From contig JAEZKF010000007.1 of assembly GCA_023415575.1 (NCBI GenBank), forward strand, positions 52,489-116,488: DNA of 64,000 nucleotides, in the 5' to 3' direction. The notes under the pieces were generated by a model. It had not been told where the DNA came from. It did not search any database and saw nothing but the letters and a program-made list of their open reading frames with translations. This DNA is from Bacillota bacterium. Lineage in GTDB: Bacteria > Bacillota > Clostridia > Oscillospirales > Ruminococcaceae. This document shows positions 1-11,287 of the stretch, piece after piece; positions within the stretch are counted from its first letter, which is position 1; each line of letters begins with the position of its first letter. Both the position numbers and the translations under genes were made by a program.

Positions 1-1
1 G

Positions 2-361
2 ATGGGCTTTGGCGGTATGTATACGAGCTACAACATCGTCAGCGACTTTAACTTTGATTCGGTTCACTTTGCGCAGGATATGGTGGATAAGGCGATGCGC
101 AGCCGCAAGTATCTTTCCATTCTCGGTTCTATTATGGAAATCGCGCGCCAATCCGCTACCGCCTGCACCATGACGCTTGACCGAAAGCAGCATGAGTTCT
201 TCCGGGCCCATCTTGACGGGTGCTACTATTACTGCTCCGGCGAAAAGATGAGCAAGGAGGCATTCATAACAGAAATTAAGGCCAAACAGCTTATCATGAA
301 CAAGTATGACTGCCCCGGCTACAAAAGCAGACTACTCGAAAACACCATCATGGGATTATAG
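2..361 (+). CDS. Degenerate EAL-domain protein, C-terminal fragment (5' end outside window)
   Basis: The reading frame is open to the window edge, so this is the C-terminal 119 residues of a longer protein. The pattern follows the second half of an EAL (cyclic-di-GMP phosphodiesterase) domain: a GFGGMYTSYN stretch where families have DFGTGYSS, then FDSVHFAQDMV where they have FDxIKIDRSFV, then a helix, IMEIARQS, and a GC-x-YYYCSGEKMS end resembling GCDYxQGYLFSKPM. The region that normally carries AEGVE reads ACTMTLD, so a catalytic Glu is missing. Inference: a catalytically dead EAL domain used as a c-di-GMP sensor or protein-interaction module, possibly behind a GGDEF domain upstream. cheW follows 52 bases downstream on the same strand, consistent with a motility or signalling role. 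The assignment rests on pattern recognition of a diverged sequence. Confidence 0.55.
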   Translation: MGFGGMYTSYNIVSDFNFDSVHFAQDMVDKAMRSRKYLSILGSIMEIARQSATACTMTLDRKQHEFFRAHLDGCYYYCSGEKMSKEAFITEIKAKQLIMNKYDCPGYKSRLLENTIMGL

Positions 362-413
362 CTTTCGTCTTACTAATCAACTATAATACCAGAGTAAAAA
401 GGAGTCGGACAAG

Positions 414-863
414 ATGAGCATCGGATTTGACGTAGAGCAAGAGGAATTTGAGGATACCCTAAAAGGTAAATACCTGACCTTTTCACTGGGCGATGAAGCA
501 TATGCCGTGCCCATCCGCTATGTCATCGAGATTAACCGCGTGCTGGAGATTACGCCGGTTCCGGACTTTCCGAGCTATATCGACGGCATCACCAACCTGC
601 GCGGCAAGATTATCCCCATCATCAACCTGCGCAGGCGGCTTGGCATGGAGGTCATCGACTTTACCGATACCACCTGTTTTATGATTCTTTCGGTGGACGA
701 TGCCCCGTTTGGCCTGATTGTGGACAGCATCTCAGAAGTTGTGAACATCTCCGACGAGGATATCTGCCCCCCGCCGGCCGAGAGCGAATTTATCTCGGGC
801 GTTGCGACCATCAACGATAAGATTCGTCTTATTATCGACTGCGAGGCGGTCTTTGGCGCATAA
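414..863 (+). CDS. cheW: Chemotaxis coupling protein CheW
   Basis: A 149-residue protein of normal CheW length. CheW bridges chemoreceptors and the histidine kinase CheA in the polar signalling array. Visible family features are the YLTFSLGDEAYAVPI beta start at about residues 20-34, the NLRGKIIPIINLRRRLG core at residues 61-77, and the FGLIVDSISEVV strand after residue 97. The ATG is preceded by AAAAAGGAG at a good distance. It lies downstream of a degenerate EAL-domain gene and the two may be cotranscribed. About 100 bases follow before a tRNA cluster with its own promoter. The call is secure; the gene partner CheA is not in this window. Confidence 0.95.
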   Translation: MSIGFDVEQEEFEDTLKGKYLTFSLGDEAYAVPIRYVIEINRVLEITPVPDFPSYIDGITNLRGKIIPIINLRRRLGMEVIDFTDTTCFMILSVDDAPFGLIVDSISEVVNISDEDICPPPAESEFISGVATINDKIRLIIDCEAVFGA

Positions 864-920
864 AACCTAAGTGAAAAAATCCTGTCTGCCTTGGCGAATG
901 TTCCAATTTATTTAAAACTA

Positions 921-950
921 TTGACTATGCGACGGGTTGTGTGCTATAAT
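921..950 (+). promoter_or_regulatory. Housekeeping promoter of the tRNA cluster
   Basis: TTGACT (921-926), an 18-base spacer and TATAAT (945-950) sit 20 bases before the first tRNA. This is a near-consensus sigma-A promoter, as expected for stable RNA genes. Confidence 0.85.
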
Positions 951-970
951 ACAATCCGTCGCTGAAATGT

Positions 971-1044
<74 letters not shown>

Positions 1045-1100
1045 TTGCCGTCGGGGGACGTACGGTTTGCGGCACGCAAATGTGACGTAAGCTAACATAT

Positions 1101-1177
1101 GTGCCTGTAGCTCAGCTGGATAGAGCATCCGCCTTCTAAGCGGAGGGTCGTGGGTTCGAGTCCCCCCAGGCGCGCCA
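1101..1177 (+). tRNA. tRNA-Arg (anticodon TCT)
   Basis: Acceptor stem GTGCCTG pairs with CAGGCGC (one G-T pair). The anticodon loop CTTCTAA gives TCT, reading AGA/AGG codons. T-loop GGTTCGAGTCC, discriminator G, encoded CCA at 1175-1177. Confidence 0.95.
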
Positions 1178-1183
1178 ATATGC

Positions 1184-1261
1184 GGTGGGTATAGCTCAGT
1201 TGGTTAGAGCGCCAGATTGTGGCTCTGGAGGTCATGGGTTCGAATCTCATTATCCACCCCA
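1184..1261 (+). tRNA. tRNA-His (anticodon GTG)
   Basis: Acceptor GTGGGTA/TATCCAC with the extra G at position -1 (1184) facing discriminator C (1258), the hallmark of tRNA-His. Anticodon loop TTGTGGC gives GTG. CCA is encoded at 1259-1261. Confidence 0.95.
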
Positions 1262-1331
1262 CATAAAAACGAAAATTCATGCGCCCCTTCCCGCGTCATC
1301 CGCACGGGTGGCGCATGAGTTTTTTGCATAT

Positions 1332-1407
1332 TGGGCTGTAGCCAAGCGGTAAGGCACAGGACTTTGACTCCTGCATCCCGATGGTTCGAATCCATCCAGC
1401 CCAGCCA
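1332..1407 (+). tRNA. tRNA-Gln (anticodon TTG)
   Basis: Acceptor TGGGCTG/CAGCCCA, anticodon loop CTTTGAC giving TTG, T-arm GGTTCGAATCC, discriminator G and encoded CCA at 1405-1407. Last tRNA of the cluster, directly before a terminator. Confidence 0.95.
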
Positions 1408-1413
1408 AGGACT

Positions 1414-1449
1414 AACCCTTGAGGAATTCTCCTTAAGGGTTTTATTTTT
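1414..1449 (+). terminator. Rho-independent terminator of the tRNA cluster
   Basis: A 12-bp stem (1414-1425 with 1430-1441, one G-T pair) around a 4-base loop is followed by a T-rich run. It ends the Gly-Arg-His-Gln transcript. The following 200 bases up to the next gene hold nothing else I recognise. Confidence 0.85.
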
Positions 1450-1656
1450 TGTCAATACATTAACCCTAATGTCATCCTGGATACTTCTGCTGCGGGTTGT
1501 TTTTCTTCTATCGAACTTCTAAGAATGGAAAAGAAAAGGCTCGTTGTAATTATCTGAGTGACATGGTAAGATAGACACAATAATTTTTTTAGCATATCCC
1601 CTGCCTATGCTCTTCTGGCTCATGACACTAAAATTGAACAGCTTCGAGGTGCCATT

Positions 1657-2175
1657 ATGAAAAAGTACATCCCTTTAGTCCTTGTAGCACTTTACCCTTA
1701 TTTCATTGTAGCGACCTTGGCGGGTGTGTTATCTAACCTTTTCCCCGACAGCCTCTCTATTATTCTTATCCTCCTGATATCCTCCCTTGTAGGGCTCATT
1801 GCCTCGGTTGGAACAGCAATCGTTTGCCTGATTCGCAGGTGGGATGCAAAAGGGATTCTGCGGGCGAATATGATTATAAAGCTTGCTCAAATTCCGGCTT
1901 ATGTTGCGATATTTATGGTAGGTATGGCCTTCATGATCACCATCTTTACCGCCGCCATTTCCATTCTTCTGGTGATATTTGACCTTTTTGTCATCTTCTT
2001 AAGCGGACTGGTTGGTTTAGCCGGTATAATATCTGCCCTGCGGGATAAGCGGATTACCAAAACACAGGCGATTATTCACGGCTTGCTGCAGTTTGTCTTC
2101 TGCATCGACGTTGTGAGTGCTATTATCGTGTATAGATCAGTAAAGGCGAAATCTAATCATATAACGCAAGCATAA
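1657..2175 (+). CDS. Uncharacterised multi-pass membrane protein
   Basis: A 172-residue, very hydrophobic protein with about five predicted membrane segments: roughly residues 7-29, 32-59, two closely spaced segments in 73-128, and 139-160. The loops are short and contain basic clusters (IRRWD, LRDKRITK). I do not recognise a function; the overall layout resembles small DUF membrane proteins of Clostridia, but I cannot name a family with certainty. The ATG at 1657 gives an N-terminus (MKKYIPL) typical of a membrane protein, and a GAGG motif lies 7-11 bases upstream. It stands alone between the tRNA terminator and its own terminator at 2275. Confidence 0.6.
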   Translation: MKKYIPLVLVALYPYFIVATLAGVLSNLFPDSLSIILILLISSLVGLIASVGTAIVCLIRRWDAKGILRANMIIKLAQIPAYVAIFMVGMAFMITIFTAAISILLVIFDLFVIFLSGLVGLAGIISALRDKRITKTQAIIHGLLQFVFCIDVVSAIIVYRSVKAKSNHITQA

Positions 2176-2274
2176 GTGAGTAAGCAAAGTGGAGCACGGT
2201 TTGCAGTATACCGGATTTCGCTTGCACTATACCAGCTTTCTGCGACCGCTGAATCAACCACGACAAGACTCAAC

Positions 2275-2310
2275 AAGGGGGAACTGCTCGATGCAGCTCC
2301 CCCTTTTGTG
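2275..2310 (+). terminator. Terminator after the small membrane protein
   Basis: A 13-bp stem (2275-2287 with 2293-2305, one A-C mismatch) around TCGAT is followed by TTTTG. Confidence 0.75.
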
Positions 2311-2353
2311 ATACCCGTGTTATGTATATACAAGATGTATTATGCGCGCAGCA

Positions 2354-2689
2354 TTATACCCGCCACCGGTTGCCGCAGCTTTGGCAAACAGCCTCCGAGT
2401 GGGTTTTGGACTTGGTCTTGCTGTTGGTAATCAACGGAATGATGAGTATAAGGCCGAAAGTGCAAATTGCAAGCAGAATCCACAATGTCCAGCCGAGGCA
2501 TCCCCTGTGCTTTGTTTTTACCTCGGTTACGGCCTGCACAACAACGTTGGTGCTGCCGCACTTTTTACACCGTATCTCGTCTTTTTTCTTTATAGCCTTT
2601 TGGAGATTGGGTTGGTTTATGGCCTTTGCACACTTCATGCAAAAGTTACTGCCGTCGGGGTTTTCTTGACCACAATACGGGCAAATCAA
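2354..2689 (-). CDS. Zinc-ribbon membrane protein
   Basis: A small protein with an N-terminal CPYC...CMKC zinc ribbon, a second CKKC pair near the middle, one membrane segment (LGWTLWILLAICTFGLILIIPLI), and a C-terminal CQSC-GNRW that could complete the second metal site. Such proteins usually sit at the membrane with metal-binding knuckles; the role is unknown. I chose the TTG at 2689 (N-terminus MICPYCG) because GGAGG lies 8 bases upstream of it. The ATG at 2695 has only 2 bases of spacing, and a GTG at 2704 would place that GGAGG inside the gene. The gene converges with the preceding membrane-protein gene. Confidence 0.65.
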   Translation of the reverse strand: MICPYCGQENPDGSNFCMKCAKAINQPNLQKAIKKKDEIRCKKCGSTNVVVQAVTEVKTKHRGCLGWTLWILLAICTFGLILIIPLITNSKTKSKTHSEAVCQSCGNRWRV

Positions 2690-2878
2690 TATCATATCCT
2701 CCACACTTAATACGAGTGCTAATCAGCATATCCTATTTTGATTATAATGTATATTTCATCTAGCTAAAAGCAAAATGCTTTGATTTCCCATAGTAAGTGT
2801 TGGGATATTGCAGCTGTACATATCAAGGGGATGGTACACGAGCCAGTCGTTTTAAACCCGCTTTGGTTTAGCACAAAA

Positions 2879-2910
2879 TTACGGCGGCCAAATAAGGCCG
2901 CCGTAAAACT
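2879..2910 (-). terminator. Terminator of the CorC/HlyC gene
   Basis: A perfect 11-bp GC-rich stem (2879-2889 with 2896-2906) around AAATAA. On the minus strand it is followed by TTTT, ending the gene at 2934-4313. Confidence 0.8.
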
Positions 2911-2933
2911 ACAAATTGTTATATTGTGAAACG

Positions 2934-4313
2934 TTATTCCTTTTTGTCGTCTGTTTCCTTCTCATCGGTTTCATCATCCTCGGGAGAAGGGAGCTTCACG
3001 ACCTTGACGCTTGCGATGCGGCGGTCCTCGACCTCGAGCACCGTAAACTCTACGTTGTTGACCACAATGCTCGGGTGTTCCTCCTCAGAGGGGATATAGC
3101 CGAGAATGTCGATGATAAGGCCTGCAATGGTCTCGTAGTCGCCGTCGTCAGGCAACGGAACATCAAGGATTTCGGACAGCTCGTCGATGTCGGTAGCGCC
3201 ATCCACCGTAAAGGTGGTGTCGTCCACCATCTGGATCTCCTCTTCCTCGTTGTCGTACTCGTCCTGAATGTTTCCGACAATCGCCTCAAGAAGGTCCTCC
3301 ATGGTCACAATACCGCTGGTGCCGCCGTACTCGTCACACACCACGGCAAACTGTATCTTTTTTTTCTGAAACTCGCTAAACAGTTCTTTTACATGGTTGC
3401 TCTCCGGCACAAACAATACCGGACGGATAAAATATTTAAGACAATACTCTTTGTCGTTTTTATTGCTGATTAGGCGGAGTAAATCCTTAACATAGACAAC
3501 GCCGATAATGTTATCAAGGTCATCCTCATACACCGGTATGCGTGAATACCCCTCGTTAATCGCGAGGTTCACCACATCCTCAATCGAAGCAGTGACATCC
3601 ACGCCGATGATTTCGGTTCGGTGGGTCATAATCTCGGCGGCGGTAATATCGTCAAGCTCAAAGATGTTGTTAATCATCTCTTTGGCGCTTTCCTCAATTA
3701 CACCCTTCTCGTTGCCCACATCCACCAGCATGCGGATTTCCTCTTCGGTCACGCGGTCGGGCTCGCTGTTGGGGTCAATTCCAAACAAGCGCACTACGCC
3801 GTTGGTAGACTTACTGAGAAGTTTTACAAACGGGCGACTTACCTTATACAGGACGGTAAGGGTGCCGACAGCCATAAAGGCAAACTTTTCGGGGTTTTGC
3901 ATCGCCAGACGCTTGGGAACCAGTTCTCCCAATACAAGCGAGAAGTAGGATAGGATTACGGTAATTACCACAACCGCAATCAGCTTAAGTATTGATACCG
4001 GCAGCGGTATATGAGGTGCGAGTGCAGCAGTAATCGGATCGGCAAAGGTGTCGGCTGCAACTGCAGACGAAAGATAAGCGGAAATTGTTACACCGACCTG
4101 AATGGTTGCCAGAAAGGATGAGGGTTCGGCCACAAGCTTTAACAGCTGTTTTGCCTTTTTGTTGCCTTCCTCTGCCATTTTGTTGACCTTATTGTCGTTG
4201 ACCTGAATGATGGCAATCTCGCTTCCGGCAAAAAATGCGTTGATAAGTATCAGTACGAACAGCAGCGCTACATACAGCAGATATAAAGTACTGTTACCGT
4301 CAGGGTCTTCCAT
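2934..4313 (-). CDS. CNNM/CorC-HlyC family CBS-domain membrane protein
   Basis: A 459-residue protein of the hemolysin C/CorC/CNNM family, linked to Mg2+ or other divalent cation export and homeostasis. The domain order is complete. An N-terminal DUF21 transmembrane region (about 1-200) includes the FFAGSE motif at 27-32. A CBS pair follows (about 215-340; starts EIMTHRTEIIGVD and FVPESNHVKELF). The C-terminal CorC_HlyC domain (about 355-440) contains VDGATDIDELSEIL. The acidic tail (PEDDETDEKETDDKKE) is unstructured. Expression is probably from the strong promoter at 4458-4486, leaving a leader of about 140 bases. Family members have been called hemolysins; metal transport is the better-supported role. 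Confidence 0.9.
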   Translation of the reverse strand: MEDPDGNSTLYLLYVALLFVLILINAFFAGSEIAIIQVNDNKVNKMAEEGNKKAKQLLKLVAEPSSFLATIQVGVTISAYLSSAVAADTFADPITAALAPHIPLPVSILKLIAVVVITVILSYFSLVLGELVPKRLAMQNPEKFAFMAVGTLTVLYKVSRPFVKLLSKSTNGVVRLFGIDPNSEPDRVTEEEIRMLVDVGNEKGVIEESAKEMINNIFELDDITAAEIMTHRTEIIGVDVTASIEDVVNLAINEGYSRIPVYEDDLDNIIGVVYVKDLLRLISNKNDKEYCLKYFIRPVLFVPESNHVKELFSEFQKKKIQFAVVCDEYGGTSGIVTMEDLLEAIVGNIQDEYDNEEEEIQMVDDTTFTVDGATDIDELSEILDVPLPDDGDYETIAGLIIDILGYIPSEEEHPSIVVNNVEFTVLEVEDRRIASVKVVKLPSPEDDETDEKETDDKKE

Positions 4314-4457
4314 GTTGAATTTTTCTCCTTTTTGTGCAAATTGTAATTAGAACGGATAAATCCACACACACTATACTATCGGCATTTTTACCTGAAATAA
4401 TATAGTTGGCATGCAAAAGACGCATACAATAAATGGAATATCCAATTAGTCATAGTC

Positions 4458-4486
4458 ATTATATAAAAAAATTATATCCTTGTCAA
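4458..4486 (-). promoter_or_regulatory. Promoter of the CorC/HlyC gene
   Basis: On the minus strand: TTGACA (4486-4481), a 17-base spacer, TATAAT (4463-4458). Both hexamers match the sigma-A consensus exactly. The leader to the start codon is about 140 bases. Confidence 0.85.
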
Positions 4487-4625
4487 ATCACTCTTTTATG
4501 ATGTTTGCACGCCCCATTAATCAAACTGCATAAAAATTACGCACAATATGTAACGTATGCAACAGGCGCTGCCTCTTTGGGGCCAAAGGTTTACTCAAAT
4601 TTCACATATTAATATGCTTTAGATA

Positions 4626-4654
4626 TTTACTTTGCACCTTAAAAACGGTATAAT
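4626..4654 (+). promoter_or_regulatory. Promoter of the PFOR gene
   Basis: TTTACT (4626-4631), a 17-base spacer and TATAAT (4649-4654). It implies a 5' leader of about 210 bases before the start at 4871. Confidence 0.7.
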
Positions 4655-4674
4655 TCTTAATGAAATTGTTCTTC

Positions 4675-4693
4675 GTTATGTTTTTAACATAAC
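4675..4693 (+). promoter_or_regulatory. Inverted repeat in the PFOR leader
   Basis: GTTATGTT and AACATAAC form a perfect 8-bp inverted repeat with a 3-base centre, about 15 bases after the expected transcription start. It could be a repressor operator or an RNA hairpin. A GGAGG immediately follows but I see no convincing leader peptide. Confidence 0.5.
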
Positions 4694-4867
4694 GGAGGTG
4701 GTTTTTTGCGCTTGCCGCCCCGTGGCAGGCGTTGTCAGGTTGTGCTTACCGATAGTAAAATTCGGTATGCATGAGTCATCTTTTTTGATAGCCCTCTCCT
4801 ATTATGTCGTATTCGGCAGTTAACCCTGCCGTTTCCTTTCTCCCACACACCAATAAGGAGGATATAA

Positions 4868-8401
<3,534 letters not shown>

Positions 8402-8422
8402 CATCTGAGCCTTATATCGCAC

Positions 8423-8462
8423 AACTCCCCCGTTTTGCATCGCAAAACGGGGGAGTTTTTTG
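8423..8462 (+). terminator. Terminator of the PFOR gene
   Basis: A perfect 16-bp stem (8423-8438 with 8442-8457) with a 3-base loop and a T run. The non-coding stretch up to 8641 also holds a second hairpin (8528-8537 with 8551-8559, T run after it) and a 12-base palindrome TTGACTAGTCAA at 8593-8604. I see no gene there. Confidence 0.95.
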
Positions 8463-8641
8463 CGTCTTGTGGGTGCCTTTTGAAGGGTGTGAATCGCCCG
8501 GCATGGGCCTTGCAGCGGACGCTTATTAACCGTCCCCATCTTTTCGCCTTGGGGCGGTTCTCGTTTTTTCCTTAGCGGGGACATTGCTTACGTTGACTAG
8601 TCAATGAAATCCGTTGTCGCTTGTAATCCTCTACAGAAAGC

Positions 8642-8678
8642 AAAAGCCACCCCCGCCTTCCTGGCGGGGGTGGCTTTT
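8642..8678 (-). terminator. Terminator of the flagellin gene
   Basis: A perfect 16-bp GC-rich stem (8642-8657 with 8663-8678) around TTCCT with A/T tails on both sides. It ends the flagellin at 8739-9635 and can also stop leftover PFOR transcription. Confidence 0.9.
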
Positions 8679-8738
8679 ATGCGCGTCATGCGCTTTGCGT
8701 GTTTATGCGTTTTTCTAACAGACTAATCGTTATGGGAA

Positions 8739-9635
8739 TTAGCCGAGCAGCTGCAGAACGCCCTGAGGCAGAGCATTTGCCTGAGCAAGCATAGCCTGAG
8801 CAGCCTGAGAAAGGATGCTGTACTTGGTGAAGGTGGTCATCTCTTTCGCCATGTCTACGTCGCGGATGCGGCTCTCAGCAGCGCTCATGTTCTCAGCGGT
8901 GGTGGAGAGGTTCTCGATGGTCTGCTCCAGACGGTTCTGAACAGCACCGAGGGCAGCTCTCTGGGTGGATACTCTCTCAATGGCGTTGTTGATGTATCCG
9001 ATTGCATCAGAAGCTGCATCAGCAGTTCTCATGTCAAGAGACATCAGACTTCCGTCACCAGCATCACTCAAATCGGTAAGGCCGGATGTATCGTCATCTT
9101 TAACCAACAGGCTTGCTGCATCCATTTTCCTGATAGAAACTTCAATCTTGTCTTCATCTGCAGCAGTAGCACCAATCTGTAATTCAAGCGCTTTACCGCC
9201 AGCGGCTGTTTCATCAAGGTCTCCGTTGAACAGCTTAATGCCGTTGAAGTTGGATGTTTCAGCTACACGGTCGATTTCGTTGATGCGGGCGTTGATTTCG
9301 TCCTGAATCTTCTGACGATCCTCATCGGTAATGGTGCCGTTCTTTGCCTGCATGGCAAGGGTGTACATACGACGGAGAGCTGTGTGGGTCTGGTCGAGCG
9401 CGCCCTCAGCGGTCTGCACGAGCGAGATGCCGTCCTGGGCATTCTTGCTTGCCTGCTCAAGACCAGCAATTTGAGCTCTCATCTTCTCGGAGATCGCAAG
9501 ACCTGCAGCGTTGTCAGCTGCGCGGTTGATTGCAGAACCGGAAGACAGCTTTTCGAGAGACTTGGACAGCATGCTGTTGTTCACAGTCAGTCTGTTCAGT
9601 GTGTTCATTGCGCTGATGTTGTTACCAATACGCAT
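8739..9635 (-). CDS. Flagellin (short paralogue)
   Basis: A 298-residue flagellin, the filament subunit exported by the flagellar type III system. The conserved N-terminal D0/D1 helices (MRIGNNISAMNTLNRL..., SGSAINRAADNAAGLAISEKM) and C-terminal D1/D0 helices (AESRIRDVDMAKEMTTFTKYSIL, ending LPQGVLQLLG) are complete. The central variable part, about residues 140-210, is short. It lies 103 bases downstream of a longer flagellin and is nearly identical to it in both terminal regions. No convincing sigma-D promoter stands directly in front of it, so it may be expressed by readthrough from the upstream copy. The leader carries a hairpin at 9663-9683 and a strong AAGGAGG. Confidence 0.95.
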   Translation of the reverse strand: MRIGNNISAMNTLNRLTVNNSMLSKSLEKLSSGSAINRAADNAAGLAISEKMRAQIAGLEQASKNAQDGISLVQTAEGALDQTHTALRRMYTLAMQAKNGTITDEDRQKIQDEINARINEIDRVAETSNFNGIKLFNGDLDETAAGGKALELQIGATAADEDKIEVSIRKMDAASLLVKDDDTSGLTDLSDAGDGSLMSLDMRTADAASDAIGYINNAIERVSTQRAALGAVQNRLEQTIENLSTTAENMSAAESRIRDVDMAKEMTTFTKYSILSQAAQAMLAQANALPQGVLQLLG

Positions 9636-9662
9636 ATTTTTTCCTCCTTGAGTTTTTATTGT

Positions 9663-9683
9663 GGGCGGGATTCATTCCCGCCC
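9663..9683. other. Hairpin in the leader between the two flagellin genes
   Basis: GGGCGGGA and TCCCGCCC form a perfect 8-bp stem with a 5-base loop. In the flagellin (minus) direction it has no T run after it, so it looks like a leader hairpin or transcript stabiliser. In the plus direction a GTTTTTT follows. A second small hairpin (9714-9719 with 9725-9730) lies just after the stop codon of the upstream flagellin. Confidence 0.6.
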
Positions 9684-9738
9684 GTTTTTTGATTATTAAG
9701 CGGCATCAATGCGACCAGCGTTAAGCTGGTATGTAATC

Positions 9739-10938
9739 TTAGCCGAGCAGCTGCAGAACACCCTGAGGCAGAGCATTTGCCTGAGCGAGCATTGCCTGAG
9801 CAGCCTGAGAAAGGATGCTGTACTTGGTGAAGGTAGTCATCTCTTTCGCCATGTCAACGTCACGGATGCGGCTCTCAGCAGCGCTCATGTTCTCAGCGGT
9901 GGTGGAGAGATTCTCAATGGTCTGCTCCAGACGGTTCTGAACAGCACCGAGGCTAGCTCTCTGGCTGGATACCTTCTCAATAGCAGCATTGATTTTTCCA
10001 ATTGCTTCGCCAGCCTTATCAGCAGTGCTCATATCGAGCGTGGTTTCGGTTGCACCGAGACCGAGAAGGGTCTTTGCATCCATCTTGCTGATATTAACAT
10101 CAATCTTATCCGCAGCATCAGCGGTTGCACCAATCTGCAGTTCAAGTGCCGTACCAGTGCCTGCTGCCTTGTATGCTGTACCACCAGCAAACGAGATATT
10201 GGAAGTACCATCGGCAACTCCAGTCAGATTGATTGTAGCAACGGTATTACCTGCTCCATCTTCCAAAGTAATTTCATCATCATCGACGCCTATTGTGTAA
10301 GTGCCGACAGTATCGCCGTCAGCAATTCCTGTTAGCGTAAACTTATCTCCGGTCGCACCACTATCATACACTGCGCTGAATTTCAGGCTGTTGATAGCAT
10401 TGAGCAGTTCTGTAGAAGTTTCTGTTGCTTCATTGGCAATAGAAACACTTACTTTAACTTTGGTGTCATCCGATGATGCAGCCGTAGGGGCTTTTCCATC
10501 GACAGCCGGAGAACCATCCAAGCTTCCATCAAACAGCTTGATACCGTTGAAGTTAGAGGTTACGGATACACGATCAATCTCATTGATGCGGGCATCGATT
10601 TCGTCCTGAATCTTCTGACGATCCTCGGCGGTGATGGTGCCGTTCTTTGCCTGCATGGCAAGGGTGTACATACGACGGAGAGCAGTGTGGGTCTGGTCGA
10701 GTGCGCCCTCAGCGGTCTGCACGAGCGAGATGCCGTCCTGAGCGTTCTTGCTTGCCTGCTCGAGGCCAGCAATCTGAGCTCTCATCTTCTCGGAGATAGC
10801 AAGACCAGCAGCGTTGTCGGCTGCACGGTTGATTGCAGAACCGGAAGACAGCTTCTCGAGGGACTTGGACAGCATGCTGTTGTTTACGGTCAGTCTGTTC
10901 AGCGTGTTCATTGCGCTGATGTTGTTGCCAATACGCAT
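9739..10938 (-). CDS. Flagellin (long paralogue)
   Basis: A 399-residue flagellin. Residues 1-140 and the last 90 or so are nearly identical to the 298-residue neighbour, but the middle carries about 100 extra residues rich in Thr, Ser, Asp and Gly (from SPAVDGKAPTAASSDD to the GTALELQIGATADAADK junction). This is the surface-exposed D2/D3-like region that varies between flagellins. A match to the sigma-D promoter consensus sits 80 bases upstream, so this is probably the first gene of a two-flagellin unit. The RBS region AACTCAAGGAGGAAAA is the same as in the second copy, which points to duplication of gene plus leader. Confidence 0.95.
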   Translation of the reverse strand: MRIGNNISAMNTLNRLTVNNSMLSKSLEKLSSGSAINRAADNAAGLAISEKMRAQIAGLEQASKNAQDGISLVQTAEGALDQTHTALRRMYTLAMQAKNGTITAEDRQKIQDEIDARINEIDRVSVTSNFNGIKLFDGSLDGSPAVDGKAPTAASSDDTKVKVSVSIANEATETSTELLNAINSLKFSAVYDSGATGDKFTLTGIADGDTVGTYTIGVDDDEITLEDGAGNTVATINLTGVADGTSNISFAGGTAYKAAGTGTALELQIGATADAADKIDVNISKMDAKTLLGLGATETTLDMSTADKAGEAIGKINAAIEKVSSQRASLGAVQNRLEQTIENLSTTAENMSAAESRIRDVDMAKEMTTFTKYSILSQAAQAMLAQANALPQGVLQLLG

Positions 10939-11016
10939 AAATGTTTTCCTCCTTGAGTTTTGATTTTTCCGTAAGTCGGGTCGGAATCATTCCTTCCCGC
11001 TTTGCTTACAACTTAT

Positions 11017-11043
11017 ATATCGACTAAATCGAGGGGAACTTTA
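11017..11043 (-). promoter_or_regulatory. Sigma-D (sigma-28) type flagellar promoter
   Basis: On the minus strand: TAAA (11043-11040), a 16-base spacer and TCGATAT (11023-11017). The Bacillus sigma-D consensus is TAAA-N14-16-CCGATAT, so only one base differs. It places the flagellin genes in the late motility regulon. Confidence 0.8.
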
Positions 11044-11241
11044 GCGTTTTTTATGGTGCAATTTGTAACTTTGTCACATTAATACTCCGTATCAGCGCGG
11101 CTATCAAAATGCAGGATAATCAAGCAAAAACACACAAAATATAGTGGTACCGAGATATCCGATTCAGCAGTATTTAAATGTAGAATCGATTGCTTGCCCA
11201 CGATTTGCATGCTATTCCCTGCTTTGTATGAAGAGACAAAA

Positions 11242-11278
11242 AAGAGGAGTGCCGCAAAACAGCACTCCTCTTGATTAT
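11242..11278 (-). terminator. Terminator of the aldolase gene
   Basis: A perfect 11-bp stem (11242-11252 with 11262-11272). On the minus strand it is followed by a T-rich stretch. The bases from 11044 to 11240 hold no gene that I can support. Confidence 0.85.
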
Positions 11279-11287
11279 TCGTTTGGA

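Noticed and set aside
2714..2722. GAGTGCTAA, half of a CIRCE element upstream of the zinc-ribbon gene
   Set aside because: No matching TTAGCACTC arm at nine bases. Half-sites of nine bases occur by chance.
4632..4823. A 63-codon frame in the PFOR leader
   Set aside because: It starts inside the promoter (before the -10) and has no RBS or family features.
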